Part shown: one piece after another, positions 32,457 through 39,319 of the stretch | How positions within the stretch are numbered: position 1 is the stretch's first letter | How the letters are laid out: each line of letters begins with the position of its first letter | From: a bacterium | GTDB taxonomy: Bacteria > Patescibacteriota > Microgenomatia > UBA10105 > UBA927 | NCBI GenBank assembly: GCA_021817785.1 | Contig: JAKAFY010000014.1 | Coordinates: 1 to 40,764 of the forward strand | DNA: 40,764 nucleotides | Direction: 5' to 3' | Program-made: the position numbers and the translations under genes | The notes under the pieces: model-generated | Databases searched by the model: none | What the model was told of the DNA's origin: nothing | Seen by the model: only the letters and a program-made list of their open reading frames with translations

Positions 32457-32846
32457 ATGGGAAAAATACTAGAGACTGTATATCATCCACCCGTGGAAAT
32501 TCGTGACCCTGACAACGTCAACGCTGCGGTTCGTGCAATAAGAAATACAGGCAGTCGTAAAGCTCGAATATTCTACACAAACAAGACAGAAATAGATATT
32601 ACCGATCATCGTTGGACAGAACCTACTCATAGGTGGTTATTAACGGTTCATCAGGATGGTTCTGGATTGGTAAATATTAAAGCAACAGCACCGGATAGCG
32701 CTATCCATGAACTTGGTGCTGGTCAAATGAGAGAATTAGTAAAAGTAATTCGTAGTGATGAAGAAACCTGCTTAATGGGATGGAGCACATCTCGAGGAAG
32801 GCGACGCGCTTTGGTATTTAAAACGCTACGTTATATCCCAGATTGA
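32457..32846 (+). CDS. Island gene 5: small protein of unknown function
   Basis: A 129-aa soluble protein, probably alpha/beta. A helix with repeated Ala/Arg (VNAAVRAIRNTGSRKARIFY, about residues 22-41) is followed by strands (TEIDITDH, HRWLLTVHQDGSGLVNIKAT) and a C-terminal basic part (GWSTSRGRRRALVFKTLRY). No catalytic motif, signal peptide or membrane segment. Not recognised. It has a clear promoter giving a leaderless mRNA and lies between repeats A3 and B3. Confidence 0.6.
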   Translation: MGKILETVYHPPVEIRDPDNVNAAVRAIRNTGSRKARIFYTNKTEIDITDHRWTEPTHRWLLTVHQDGSGLVNIKATAPDSAIHELGAGQMRELVKVIRSDEETCLMGWSTSRGRRRALVFKTLRYIPD

Positions 32847-32863
32847 TTATAGATTTGATGCAA

Positions 32864-32984
32864 GTTACATTTTCTCTTGAAGACCTAAAAATATATTCTT
32901 TCTGTTAATTCCGTTAGGGGAGTATTGAAGCTAAAGTCAATTCCTGTCTTATAAATCCCCGCATTTCTATATCAGCGAAGTTAG
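32864..32984 (+). repeat. Island repeat B, copy 3
   Basis: Left end GTTACAT followed by CTCTTGAAGAC (32864-32884), right end ATCCCCGC (32955-32962) through CAGCGAAGTTAG (to 32984). The middle is about 30-35 nt longer than in copies 1 and 2. The ends remain partly complementary. This copy closes the island. Confidence 0.7.
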
Positions 32985-33020
32985 CCTACAAGGAGAGTCC
33001 TCGTAGGTAATTTTATTTTC
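32985..33020 (+). terminator. Hairpin at the right border of the island
   Basis: CCTAC (32985-32989) pairs with GTAGG (33003-33007), and GGA with TCC inside, followed by a T-rich stretch. It may terminate transcription of island gene 5 before the peptidase gene. Confidence 0.45.
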
Positions 33021-33081
33021 ATTCACTTCAATTGGTTCGGATGAACGATACTGATGGGGTATACTATACTGCAGAAACGCC

Positions 33082-33741
33082 ATGTACGTGTATACCATTA
33101 TCCGCCTCCCACGTCGAACACTATCCCTTCATATCCACGAAAATGGTGAGTTGGAGGTGAGGGCGCCGCGCTATGTTCCTGAACGTATTATTCGCCGGTT
33201 TGTAGATTCCAAGCAGGAATGGATAGAGAAAACGAGGCAGAAGCTGGCCACCGCACCTAAAAGTAAAAAACCAACGTATCAAGAGGGAGAAGCGTTCCGT
33301 TTGGGAGGCAGGGAATACTCGTTACATATCACCGATGGCAACGCAATTGTCCTTACTCCGACAAAATTATTTTTTCCTAAAAAGTTTTTAGTACGACCAA
33401 CGTATCACATGGAGGCATTTTGCCGCACATTTGCCAAGCAATTTTTGACACACCGGTTGGATTTCTATGCCAAAAAAATGAACGTGTCTTATAAACGGAT
33501 TTCTATCCGCGATACGACAAGTCGTTGGGGGTCGTGTTCGAATACCGGCACTATAAGTTTTTCCTACCGGCTTATAGTAGCCGAACTTCCTATCATTGAT
33601 TATGTCGTCATCCATGAGCTTGCGCACCTCACGTATCATCATCACAAACCATCTTTTTGGGCTCACGTTGCCACGCATTATCCAGACTATATAGCTGCCA
33701 GGACATGGCTCCGTCGTGAAGGGCATACGCTCAAAATTTAG
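33082..33741 (+). CDS. YgjP-type zinc metallopeptidase (DUF45/M48-like)
   Basis: A 219-aa protein of the YgjP/SprT-like family. The N-terminal beta-rich half (IIRLPRRTLSLHIHENGELEVRAP is typical of the family) is followed by the conserved RDTTSRWGSCSNTGTISFSYRL (about residues 145-167, RWGSC is diagnostic) and the zinc site H178-E-L-A-H182, with a further His/Pro pair in HHHKPSFW. Members are predicted metal-dependent hydrolases; substrates are mostly unknown. It ends 51 nt from the convergent membrane-protein gene. TATACT repeats (33060-33070) upstream may be its -10, but the spacing (11 nt) is longer than for other genes here. Confidence 0.88.
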   Translation: MYVYTIIRLPRRTLSLHIHENGELEVRAPRYVPERIIRRFVDSKQEWIEKTRQKLATAPKSKKPTYQEGEAFRLGGREYSLHITDGNAIVLTPTKLFFPKKFLVRPTYHMEAFCRTFAKQFLTHRLDFYAKKMNVSYKRISIRDTTSRWGSCSNTGTISFSYRLIVAELPIIDYVVIHELAHLTYHHHKPSFWAHVATHYPDYIAARTWLRREGHTLKI

Positions 33742-33792
33742 ATCCCGATCGCGTCGTATAAACGATGATTTGTGCAATACATATTCGTATAT

Positions 33793-34251
33793 TTACGGAA
33801 ACCGAGGTGCATTCGTTCTTAGCGCATAAAGAATATAGAGAAGAGTGATAGGTATCGCGACGAGTGCCGTTCTGACCCAAATATCAGAGATACGATATCC
33901 TAGGATAAATATCATATTATCCGAAGAGTTCCCGACAGCCCAGTAAAGTACTATCGCACTGAGGAGAATTCGCTCCAGTATATTTTCATCAGTAAATCTC
34001 CACCGCTTTAATATAAAAATAGCCGCTCCTTTTGTAATACTTTTCTCCAAAACATAGATGATACCAACGAGAACAGGCGCCAAAGGAAAATATAGTATTG
34101 GATATTTCTCTACCACTGAAGCGATGAGAAGATCTGCCTCCCGGCCATGCATATATACCACTCCCCAATAAGAGACGATAGCGTCAAAGAGAAAAAGGAG
34201 AGACAGGAGTATCCATGAAGTCTTTTTCTGTAAAATGATTACGGAAGTCAT
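33793..34251 (-). CDS. Four-helix membrane protein of unknown function (DUF5658-like)
   Basis: A 152-aa integral membrane protein with four predicted helices (about residues 12-30, 50-68, 90-107, 120-140). The pattern SLLFLFDAIVSYWGVVYMH in helix 1 with an Asp, and a positive loop after helix 2 (EKSITKG), resembles DUF5658-type proteins; the match is by eye and uncertain. The ATG at 34251 is chosen over an upstream ATG at 34275 because reverse-strand TATATA ends 7 nt before it. It is AT-richer than its neighbours and converges on the YgjP gene. Confidence 0.6.
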   Translation of the reverse strand: MTSVIILQKKTSWILLSLLFLFDAIVSYWGVVYMHGREADLLIASVVEKYPILYFPLAPVLVGIIYVLEKSITKGAAIFILKRWRFTDENILERILLSAIVLYWAVGNSSDNMIFILGYRISDIWVRTALVAIPITLLYILYALRTNAPRFP

Positions 34252-34258
34252 GTGAGCG

Positions 34259-34271
34259 TATATATAGTATA
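34259..34271 (-). promoter_or_regulatory. -10 region of the four-helix membrane protein gene
   Basis: On the reverse strand TATACT (34266-34271) and TATATA (34259-34264) precede the ATG by 14 and 7 nt. Either may act as the -10; the second fits the leaderless pattern. Confidence 0.4.
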
Positions 34272-34321
34272 CCAAGAGATTGTATGGGTCTGAAATCGTA
34301 GTACAATGATAGGCAAGATAT

Positions 34322-35044
34322 ATGAAGCCGCTTCATACCATCCGTTCGCATTACGAGCCGCACAGCATGGATACCAAGGAGCATTTAAACTGGCTGCGGG
34401 CCGCGGTATTGGGCGCTAACGACGGCATAACGTCCGTCGCGGGCCTGGTCCTGGGAGTAGCGGGTGCCACAACGCATAGCGGCGTCATATTTGCGGCGGG
34501 ACTGGCGGGGCTTATCGCCGGTTCCATCTCCATGGCGAGCGGCGAGTACGTATCGGTAAGCAGCGCACGCGATACGGAGGAATCGCTTATGAACAAAGAG
34601 CGATGGGAATTGGCGCATGAGCCGGAAAAGGAGCTTCAAGAGCTAGCAGGCATATATGAGCGTAAAGGCCTGAAAAAATCGACGGCGCTGTTGGTCGCCC
34701 AAGAGTTGACGGCACATGACGTCTTTACCGCCCACGTCGAAGCAGAGCTTGGCATGCATCCTGAAGAAACCGTCAACCCCTGGCATGCGGCATTGGCGTC
34801 CGCCCTGTCGTTTCTTGCCGGAGGGGTGATCCCGTTTATCGCGATCATCGTGCCTCCCGCGCCGCTACGGATACCCATTGCGTTTCTCTCCGTTCTGGTC
34901 GCGCTTGTGGTGACCGGGGTGTTGAGCGGATCGATAGGGAAAGGGTATGTGGGCAAATCCGTCGTCCGCGTCGTCATCGGCGGCGTACTGGCTATGGTCG
35001 TCACGCATGTCGTCGGGAAAATATTCGGCGTCACCGGCGTATAA
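34322..35044 (+). CDS. VIT1/CCC1 family transporter-like protein
   Basis: A 240-aa membrane protein of the VIT (vacuolar iron transporter) family, which moves Fe2+ or Mn2+ in eukaryotes and probably in bacteria. It shows the family start HLNWLRAAVLGANDGITSVAGLVLGV (about residues 20-46), GLIAGSISMASGEYVSV (about 62-78), a long cytoplasmic helical hairpin with many Glu residues (about 85-145, the metal-binding region in VIT1), then three C-terminal helices. Five membrane segments in total. The start at 34322 has no clear Shine-Dalgarno; an ATG at 34370 is possible. Divergent from the four-helix membrane protein gene (70-bp gap). Confidence 0.88.
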   Translation: MKPLHTIRSHYEPHSMDTKEHLNWLRAAVLGANDGITSVAGLVLGVAGATTHSGVIFAAGLAGLIAGSISMASGEYVSVSSARDTEESLMNKERWELAHEPEKELQELAGIYERKGLKKSTALLVAQELTAHDVFTAHVEAELGMHPEETVNPWHAALASALSFLAGGVIPFIAIIVPPAPLRIPIAFLSVLVALVVTGVLSGSIGKGYVGKSVVRVVIGGVLAMVVTHVVGKIFGVTGV

Positions 35045-35045
35045 G

Positions 35046-35074
35046 TTGAACGGATGGATTTCTTTTGGTATACT
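35046..35074 (+). promoter_or_regulatory. Promoter of the ileS T-box leader
   Basis: TTGAAC (35046-35051), a 17-nt spacer and TATACT (35069-35074). It starts directly after the VIT-gene stop and predicts an untranslated leader of about 300 nt. Confidence 0.6.
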
Positions 35075-35094
35075 CTTTGGTAGAAAAGCGTTTG

Positions 35095-35206
35095 CCCGCC
35101 TCTAACGGCGGGTAAAATCCCGCAATCAACGGGAGAGGCCCCACTACGCGTAAGGCTACGCGGGGCAAGCTGAAGAAAGAAATGGATCCCCAATCAGGTC
35201 GGGGAT
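35095..35206 (+). repeat. Cluster of short palindromes in the ileS leader
   Basis: Non-coding stretch with several hairpins: CCCGCC/GGCGGG (35095-35112), the overlapping alternative GCGGG/CCCGC (35108-35123), CCCC with CGCG/CGCG and GGGG (35139-35165), and ATCCCC/GGGGAT (35186-35191, 35201-35206). The last one, with flanking GG and GACA, resembles short dispersed palindromic elements of other genomes, but only one copy is in this window. Confidence 0.5.
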
Positions 35207-35221
35207 GACAAACCAAACTAG

Positions 35222-35382
35222 ACTCTTCCGGGAATGCCCGTCATAGCAATAAATGAAGAGTTCATAGCAAGAAAGTTCACAGTTCATAGATTATGAACCA
35301 GGAACCTGCATTGAACTGACTAAAGGTGGTACCGTGGGCAATCGCTCACCCTTTACGATATACTGAAGGGTGAGTTTTTTTT
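35222..35382 (+). promoter_or_regulatory. T-box riboswitch leader for isoleucyl-tRNA synthetase
   Basis: The T-box core AAAGGTGGTACCG lies at 35322-35334. Its UGGU bulge (35327-35330) would pair with an acceptor end ACCA, and A73 is the expected discriminator of tRNA-Ile. A perfect 7-bp hairpin GTTCATA-GAT-TATGAAC (35282-35298) stands in the place of Stem III. A short Stem I candidate is ACTCTTC/GAAGAGT (35222-35228, 35255-35261) enclosing CGGG/CCCG. The specifier codon cannot be fixed; AUA or AUC alternatives exist in the 3' side loop. The core can pair with CACCCTTT to form the antiterminator. Uncharged tRNA-Ile would allow read-through. Confidence 0.85.
35345..35382 (+). terminator. T-box-controlled intrinsic terminator before ileS
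   Basis: CTCACCCTT (35345-35353) pairs perfectly with AAGGGTGAG (35366-35374), followed by eight T that run up to the ileS ATG. As in the glyS leader, the only Shine-Dalgarno-like sequence (AGGGTGAG) is in the 3' arm of the terminator. Confidence 0.85.
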
Positions 35383-38247
35383 ATGGACTTAAAAGTAAAA
35401 AACTATCAGGAAAAATACGATGTTCCCAAAGGTGAGCATGAGGTGCTGGCCTACTGGGATGAGACAAAAGCGTTCGAACGGTCGGTTTCCGAACGGCCGG
35501 AATCCAAACGGTACGTGTTTTATGACGGGCCGCCGTTTGCCACGGGACTGCCGCACTACGGCCATATATTGGCCTCTACGGTGAAAGACGTCGTACCCCG
35601 GTATTGGACGATGAAAGGCTACCGCGTCGACCGCGTGTGGGGGTGGGATTGCCACGGCGTACCCATAGAAAACATCATCGAAAAAGAATTGGGCCTGAAA
35701 GGCGGGAAAAAGGGCATAGAAGCACTGGGCATCGACAAATTTAACAATGCGTGCCGCATGGCAATCCTCCGGTTTGATAAAGAATGGGAAAAGGTGATAC
35801 GGAGAATCGGCCGATGGGTGGATTTTGCGCATTCGTATAAAACCATGGATAAAACGTTCATGGAATCCGAATGGTGGGCGTTTAAGACGCTTTATGACAA
35901 AGGATTAGTGTATGAAGGACGCCGGGTTATATTGTATTGCCCCCGGTGTGCCACGCCGCTTTCGAATTTCGAAATCGCGATGGACAACAGCTACAAGGAT
36001 GTCGTAGATAATTCACTCTATGCCAAATTTGCCATAAAAGGAAAACAACATGAATATCTCGTAGCCTGGACGACTACCCCCTGGACGTTAATCGGAAACG
36101 TGGCACTCGCCGTCGACGCAGATGCGACATACATCGCCGTACAAGACGGAGAAGATATGCTTTGGATGGCGCAGTCCCGCGCCGCCGCACTCATGGATGG
36201 GAATGTCCATACGCTCAAAACGATGAAAGGAGCGGACATGGCAGGATGGGAATATGAACCGCTGTATACCTATATGCCGCTCGATGGGAAACGCGCGCAT
36301 TATGTGACAACTGCGGACTTCGTTTCATTGGAAGAAGGATCGGGAATCGTCCATACTGCCGCAATATTCGGAGAAGACGATTACCGGCTAGCGGTAGAAC
36401 GGGATCTGCCGCGGGTGCCGACGCTCGACGACCAGGGAAAATTCCTGGATTTTGTCACCCCGCTTGCCGGCGTGTTTTATAAAAAAGCAGAAGACTGGGT
36501 GATAGAGGATTTATCGAAACGCAATCTGGTGTTTCTCGCGGAAAAAATGACGCATTCATACCCGTTCTGCTACCGCTGCGAGACGCCGCTCTACTTTAAC
36601 GCCGTACCCGCCTGGTTTATCAACGTGCAGAAACTGAAGCCGGACCTGATCGCGCAAAACGAAAAAATAAACTGGTATCCCGGACATTTGAAACACGGCA
36701 GATTCGGTAAGGGTCTGGAAACAGCGCCGGATTGGAATGTGTCCAGAAGCCGCTATTGGGGGACGCCCATGCCTGTTTGGAGAGAAGTGAACAGTAAGCA
36801 GTTGACAGTTGACGGTAACGCAAAAATACGAATTATCGGATCACTTGAAGAATTAAAACAGTGGGCCGTGGATCCTGAGAAAGTAGACAAACTTACGGAT
36901 ATCCATCGGGAATTTCTGGATGACATCGACGTCTGGGTAGATGACAAAAAAACCATAAAAGGCAAACGCATACCGGAGGTATTTGACTGCTGGGTAGAAA
37001 GCGGCAGCATGCCGTTTGCATCTATCCACTATCCGTTCGAGCATGAAAAGGTATTTGAGCAAAGCCACCCTGCACAGTTTATCGCCGAATATATCGCGCA
37101 GACGCGCGCATGGTTTTACACCCTGCACGTCATGTCCGTAGGACTTTTTGGGAAACACACGTTTGATAACGCAGTGACCACCGGGACCATACTCGCGTCC
37201 GACGGCAGCAAAATGAGCAAATCCAAGAAAAATTTCCCGGATCCAACTACACTCATGGAAAAATACGGCGTGGATGCATTGCGGTTTTATCTCATGGGAT
37301 CAGTGGTTATGAAAGCGGAAAATCTGAACTTTTCCGAGGACGGGGTGAAGGAAGTGTATCAAAAAATCGTGTCAATCGTCTGGAACGTATGTAGTTTTTA
37401 CAAACTCTATGTATCTTCTCCCGCCCCGGATGCTGCCCCCAACGCCGTCCACGTCCTGGACCGCTGGGTGATGAGCAAGCTCAACGGGTTTGTGGAAGAT
37501 ATGACGTTTGCGATGGACCACTATGACACCGTCGCTGCATGCAGACTGATATCGGAATTCGTAGCAGACCTGTCGACGTGGTACTTAAGACGCAGCCGCG
37601 ACCGCATACAGGAAGACCGTAACGCACAGGCAGTATTCGGATGGGTGCTTCGGGTATTGGTGACGGTCATGGCGCCGATCACGCCATTTATCACCGAGCG
37701 CATCTACCAAAATCTGGCGGACCAAACGGATTCGGTACATTTGGAATCATGGCCAAAATTTGATGCAGCATATATCGACCTTAAACTGGAAGAAGAAATG
37801 GTATTGGCACGAGAAATTGTTGAAATTGCTCATGCGGCAAGAAAGCAATCTGCTATTAAGTTACGTCAACCATTATCTTCGGCGGTCGTGACGGTCGTAA
37901 AGCCGTTGTCAGACGATGTACTCGGTGTTATAAAGGATGAAATTAATGTATTGGAAGTAACTCAAATAACTGGTACTGCCGCAGGCGTCATGTTTAATAC
38001 CACCTTAACTCCGGAATTAATTGCATTGGGGACAGCCCGTGGGCTTATCCGCGAGATTCAGGTGCTTCGGAAAGAAAAAGGTTGTACTATAGATGGACAT
38101 ATCCGTCTGACATTGCCGGAAACATATAAAACGCTTTCCAAAGATCTGTTGGCAATGGTGCAGAAGGAAACAGTAGCAGAAGATATCTCATGGGGAACCG
38201 ATCTTTCCATATCTACCACGCAGGCGACCACCACGTTGACTGGGTAA
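35383..38247 (+). CDS. ileS: Isoleucyl-tRNA synthetase, eukaryote-like (type 2)
   Basis: Class I synthetase of 954 aa that charges tRNA-Ile. The HIGH motif reads HYGH (about residues 58-61) in DGPPFATGLPHYGHILA, followed by GYRVDRVWGWDCHGVPIEN. KMSKS is intact (in SDGSKMSKSKKNFPDP, about residue 613). The editing domain (WTTTPWTLIGN, about 227-237) is present. The HYGH and DCHG forms are typical of type 2 IleRS, usually less sensitive to mupirocin. A small in-frame insert (VNSKQLTVDG, about 469-478) is encoded by short heptamer repeats after the YWGTPMPVW segment. The gene is under T-box control. Its 3' end overlaps the rodA start by 58 nt. Confidence 0.95.
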   Translation: MDLKVKNYQEKYDVPKGEHEVLAYWDETKAFERSVSERPESKRYVFYDGPPFATGLPHYGHILASTVKDVVPRYWTMKGYRVDRVWGWDCHGVPIENIIEKELGLKGGKKGIEALGIDKFNNACRMAILRFDKEWEKVIRRIGRWVDFAHSYKTMDKTFMESEWWAFKTLYDKGLVYEGRRVILYCPRCATPLSNFEIAMDNSYKDVVDNSLYAKFAIKGKQHEYLVAWTTTPWTLIGNVALAVDADATYIAVQDGEDMLWMAQSRAAALMDGNVHTLKTMKGADMAGWEYEPLYTYMPLDGKRAHYVTTADFVSLEEGSGIVHTAAIFGEDDYRLAVERDLPRVPTLDDQGKFLDFVTPLAGVFYKKAEDWVIEDLSKRNLVFLAEKMTHSYPFCYRCETPLYFNAVPAWFINVQKLKPDLIAQNEKINWYPGHLKHGRFGKGLETAPDWNVSRSRYWGTPMPVWREVNSKQLTVDGNAKIRIIGSLEELKQWAVDPEKVDKLTDIHREFLDDIDVWVDDKKTIKGKRIPEVFDCWVESGSMPFASIHYPFEHEKVFEQSHPAQFIAEYIAQTRAWFYTLHVMSVGLFGKHTFDNAVTTGTILASDGSKMSKSKKNFPDPTTLMEKYGVDALRFYLMGSVVMKAENLNFSEDGVKEVYQKIVSIVWNVCSFYKLYVSSPAPDAAPNAVHVLDRWVMSKLNGFVEDMTFAMDHYDTVAACRLISEFVADLSTWYLRRSRDRIQEDRNAQAVFGWVLRVLVTVMAPITPFITERIYQNLADQTDSVHLESWPKFDAAYIDLKLEEEMVLAREIVEIAHAARKQSAIKLRQPLSSAVVTVVKPLSDDVLGVIKDEINVLEVTQITGTAAGVMFNTTLTPELIALGTARGLIREIQVLRKEKGCTIDGHIRLTLPETYKTLSKDLLAMVQKETVAEDISWGTDLSISTTQATTTLTG
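36787..36813 (+). repeat. Heptamer repeat inside ileS
   Basis: A short tandem repeat with the unit CAGTTGA (two perfect copies after a degenerate GTGAACAGTAAG). It is translated as part of VNSKQLTVDG. Similar AGTTCAY heptamers lie in the ileS leader (35274-35288). Confidence 0.6.
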
Positions 38248-39296
38248 TTCTTTTGTCGCTCCTACTTTTGGGACTCGTCGGGTTATTTGTGTTGCTGACG
38301 ACCAGTGCGGGATTGTTTTGGCAGCAACTTATCTTTTTGATACTGGGAGCTGTCCTTATTTACGCAGTTTCCCGGCTGGACACCATCATCCTCTGGTGGT
38401 TTGCGCCATACGGATACATCATATCGCTCGTTTTGCTTACCGCATCGTATCTTTTTCACCCTATACGGGGAGCGTCACGGTGGATTGTCATCGCCGGCGT
38501 GCAGCTGCAGCCGTCTGAAATGGTCAAACCGTTTATCATACTGGCATTTGCGCGGGCGATCACCATGTTTACCCCCCGCGCGCTTCGCAATTTCTGGATT
38601 CATCTGCTGTTGCTTCTTGTGCCGTTTATCCTGGTACTGCGGCAGCCGGATTTGGGGACAGCGATCGTCTATGGCAGTTCCTGGCTATCCATGATTATCG
38701 CAGGAGGGTTTCCGATCATCCTCCTGTTTTTGGCTGCTATCGTCATATCCGCGGGATTTCCGTTTCTGTGGCATGTGTTGGCGCCCTACCAACGCGGCCG
38801 GATACTCACGTTCCTCGATCCTGCGGCAGACCCGCACGGGGCCGGATACAATGCGCTGCAGGCCATGATCGCGGTGGGCAGCGGCCAGGTGTTTGGCCGC
38901 GGATTGGGGCGTGGGACGCAAAGTCATTTGCGGTTCCTCCCGGAGTACCACACAGACTTTATTTTTGCGACGCTGGTGGAAGAATTGGGTTTTTTGGGCG
39001 GGTTTACGCTGCTTGTCCTCTACGGCACGCTGTTGTGGCAGCTGCTGAAACCCCATATCCGGGGCTCCATAGGGAACCCGTTCGTATTTTTTTATACCAT
39101 CGGACTGTTTGGCATACTGCTTACCCAGGTGGTGATCAATATGGGAATGAACATGGGCATCATCCCGGTAACCGGTATTACCCTGCCGTTTGTATCCTAC
39201 GGCGGCAGCTCCATATTGTCCCTGTGCATGGCATTTGGCATGCTTATTGCGCTGCGGCGGGGTGGCGACAGCGAAGGAAGCATTGCAATTCGCTGA
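38190..39296 (+). CDS. rodA: SEDS glycosyltransferase, RodA type
   Basis: Second SEDS-family peptidoglycan polymerase of 368 aa with about ten membrane helices. It has IRGASRWIVIAGVQLQPSEMVK (about residues 92-113; RGAxRWI and QPSE are SEDS hallmarks), LRQPDLGTAIVYG with the essential Asp (about 151-163), ADPHGAGYNALQA, EYHTDFIFATLVEELG (about 250-265) and ITLPFVSYGGSS. RodA works in cylindrical wall growth with a class B PBP; no such PBP is adjacent. The ATG at 38190 lies inside ileS (58-nt overlap); a later TTG at 38253 would cut into the first helix. It is probably co-transcribed with ileS. Confidence 0.88.
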   Translation: MGNRSFHIYHAGDHHVDWVILLSLLLLGLVGLFVLLTTSAGLFWQQLIFLILGAVLIYAVSRLDTIILWWFAPYGYIISLVLLTASYLFHPIRGASRWIVIAGVQLQPSEMVKPFIILAFARAITMFTPRALRNFWIHLLLLLVPFILVLRQPDLGTAIVYGSSWLSMIIAGGFPIILLFLAAIVISAGFPFLWHVLAPYQRGRILTFLDPAADPHGAGYNALQAMIAVGSGQVFGRGLGRGTQSHLRFLPEYHTDFIFATLVEELGFLGGFTLLVLYGTLLWQLLKPHIRGSIGNPFVFFYTIGLFGILLTQVVINMGMNMGIIPVTGITLPFVSYGGSSILSLCMAFGMLIALRRGGDSEGSIAIR

Positions 39297-39311
39297 TCCT
39301 GCCGGTATAAT
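39283..39311 (+). promoter_or_regulatory. Promoter of rplU
   Basis: TTGCAA (39283-39288), a 17-nt spacer and TATAAT (39306-39311), ending 8 nt before the rplU ATG. The -35 lies inside the end of rodA. No Shine-Dalgarno is present, so a leaderless mRNA is likely. Confidence 0.6.
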
Positions 39312-39319
39312 ACGAGTCT

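Noticed and set aside
29791-32984. Classical integron attC array
   Set aside because: The B repeats share the architecture, but the core sites do not fit GTTRRRY/RYYYAAC, the A repeats alternate with them, and no integrase gene is visible. Kept only as an analogy.
29693-33081. CRISPR array
   Set aside because: Repeats are few, divergent, about 550-1900 nt apart within each family, and the intervals contain genes rather than uniform spacers.
29693-33081. Insertion sequence or prophage
   Set aside because: No transposase, integrase, capsid or terminase gene is present; repeat ends show no target-site duplication that I can identify.
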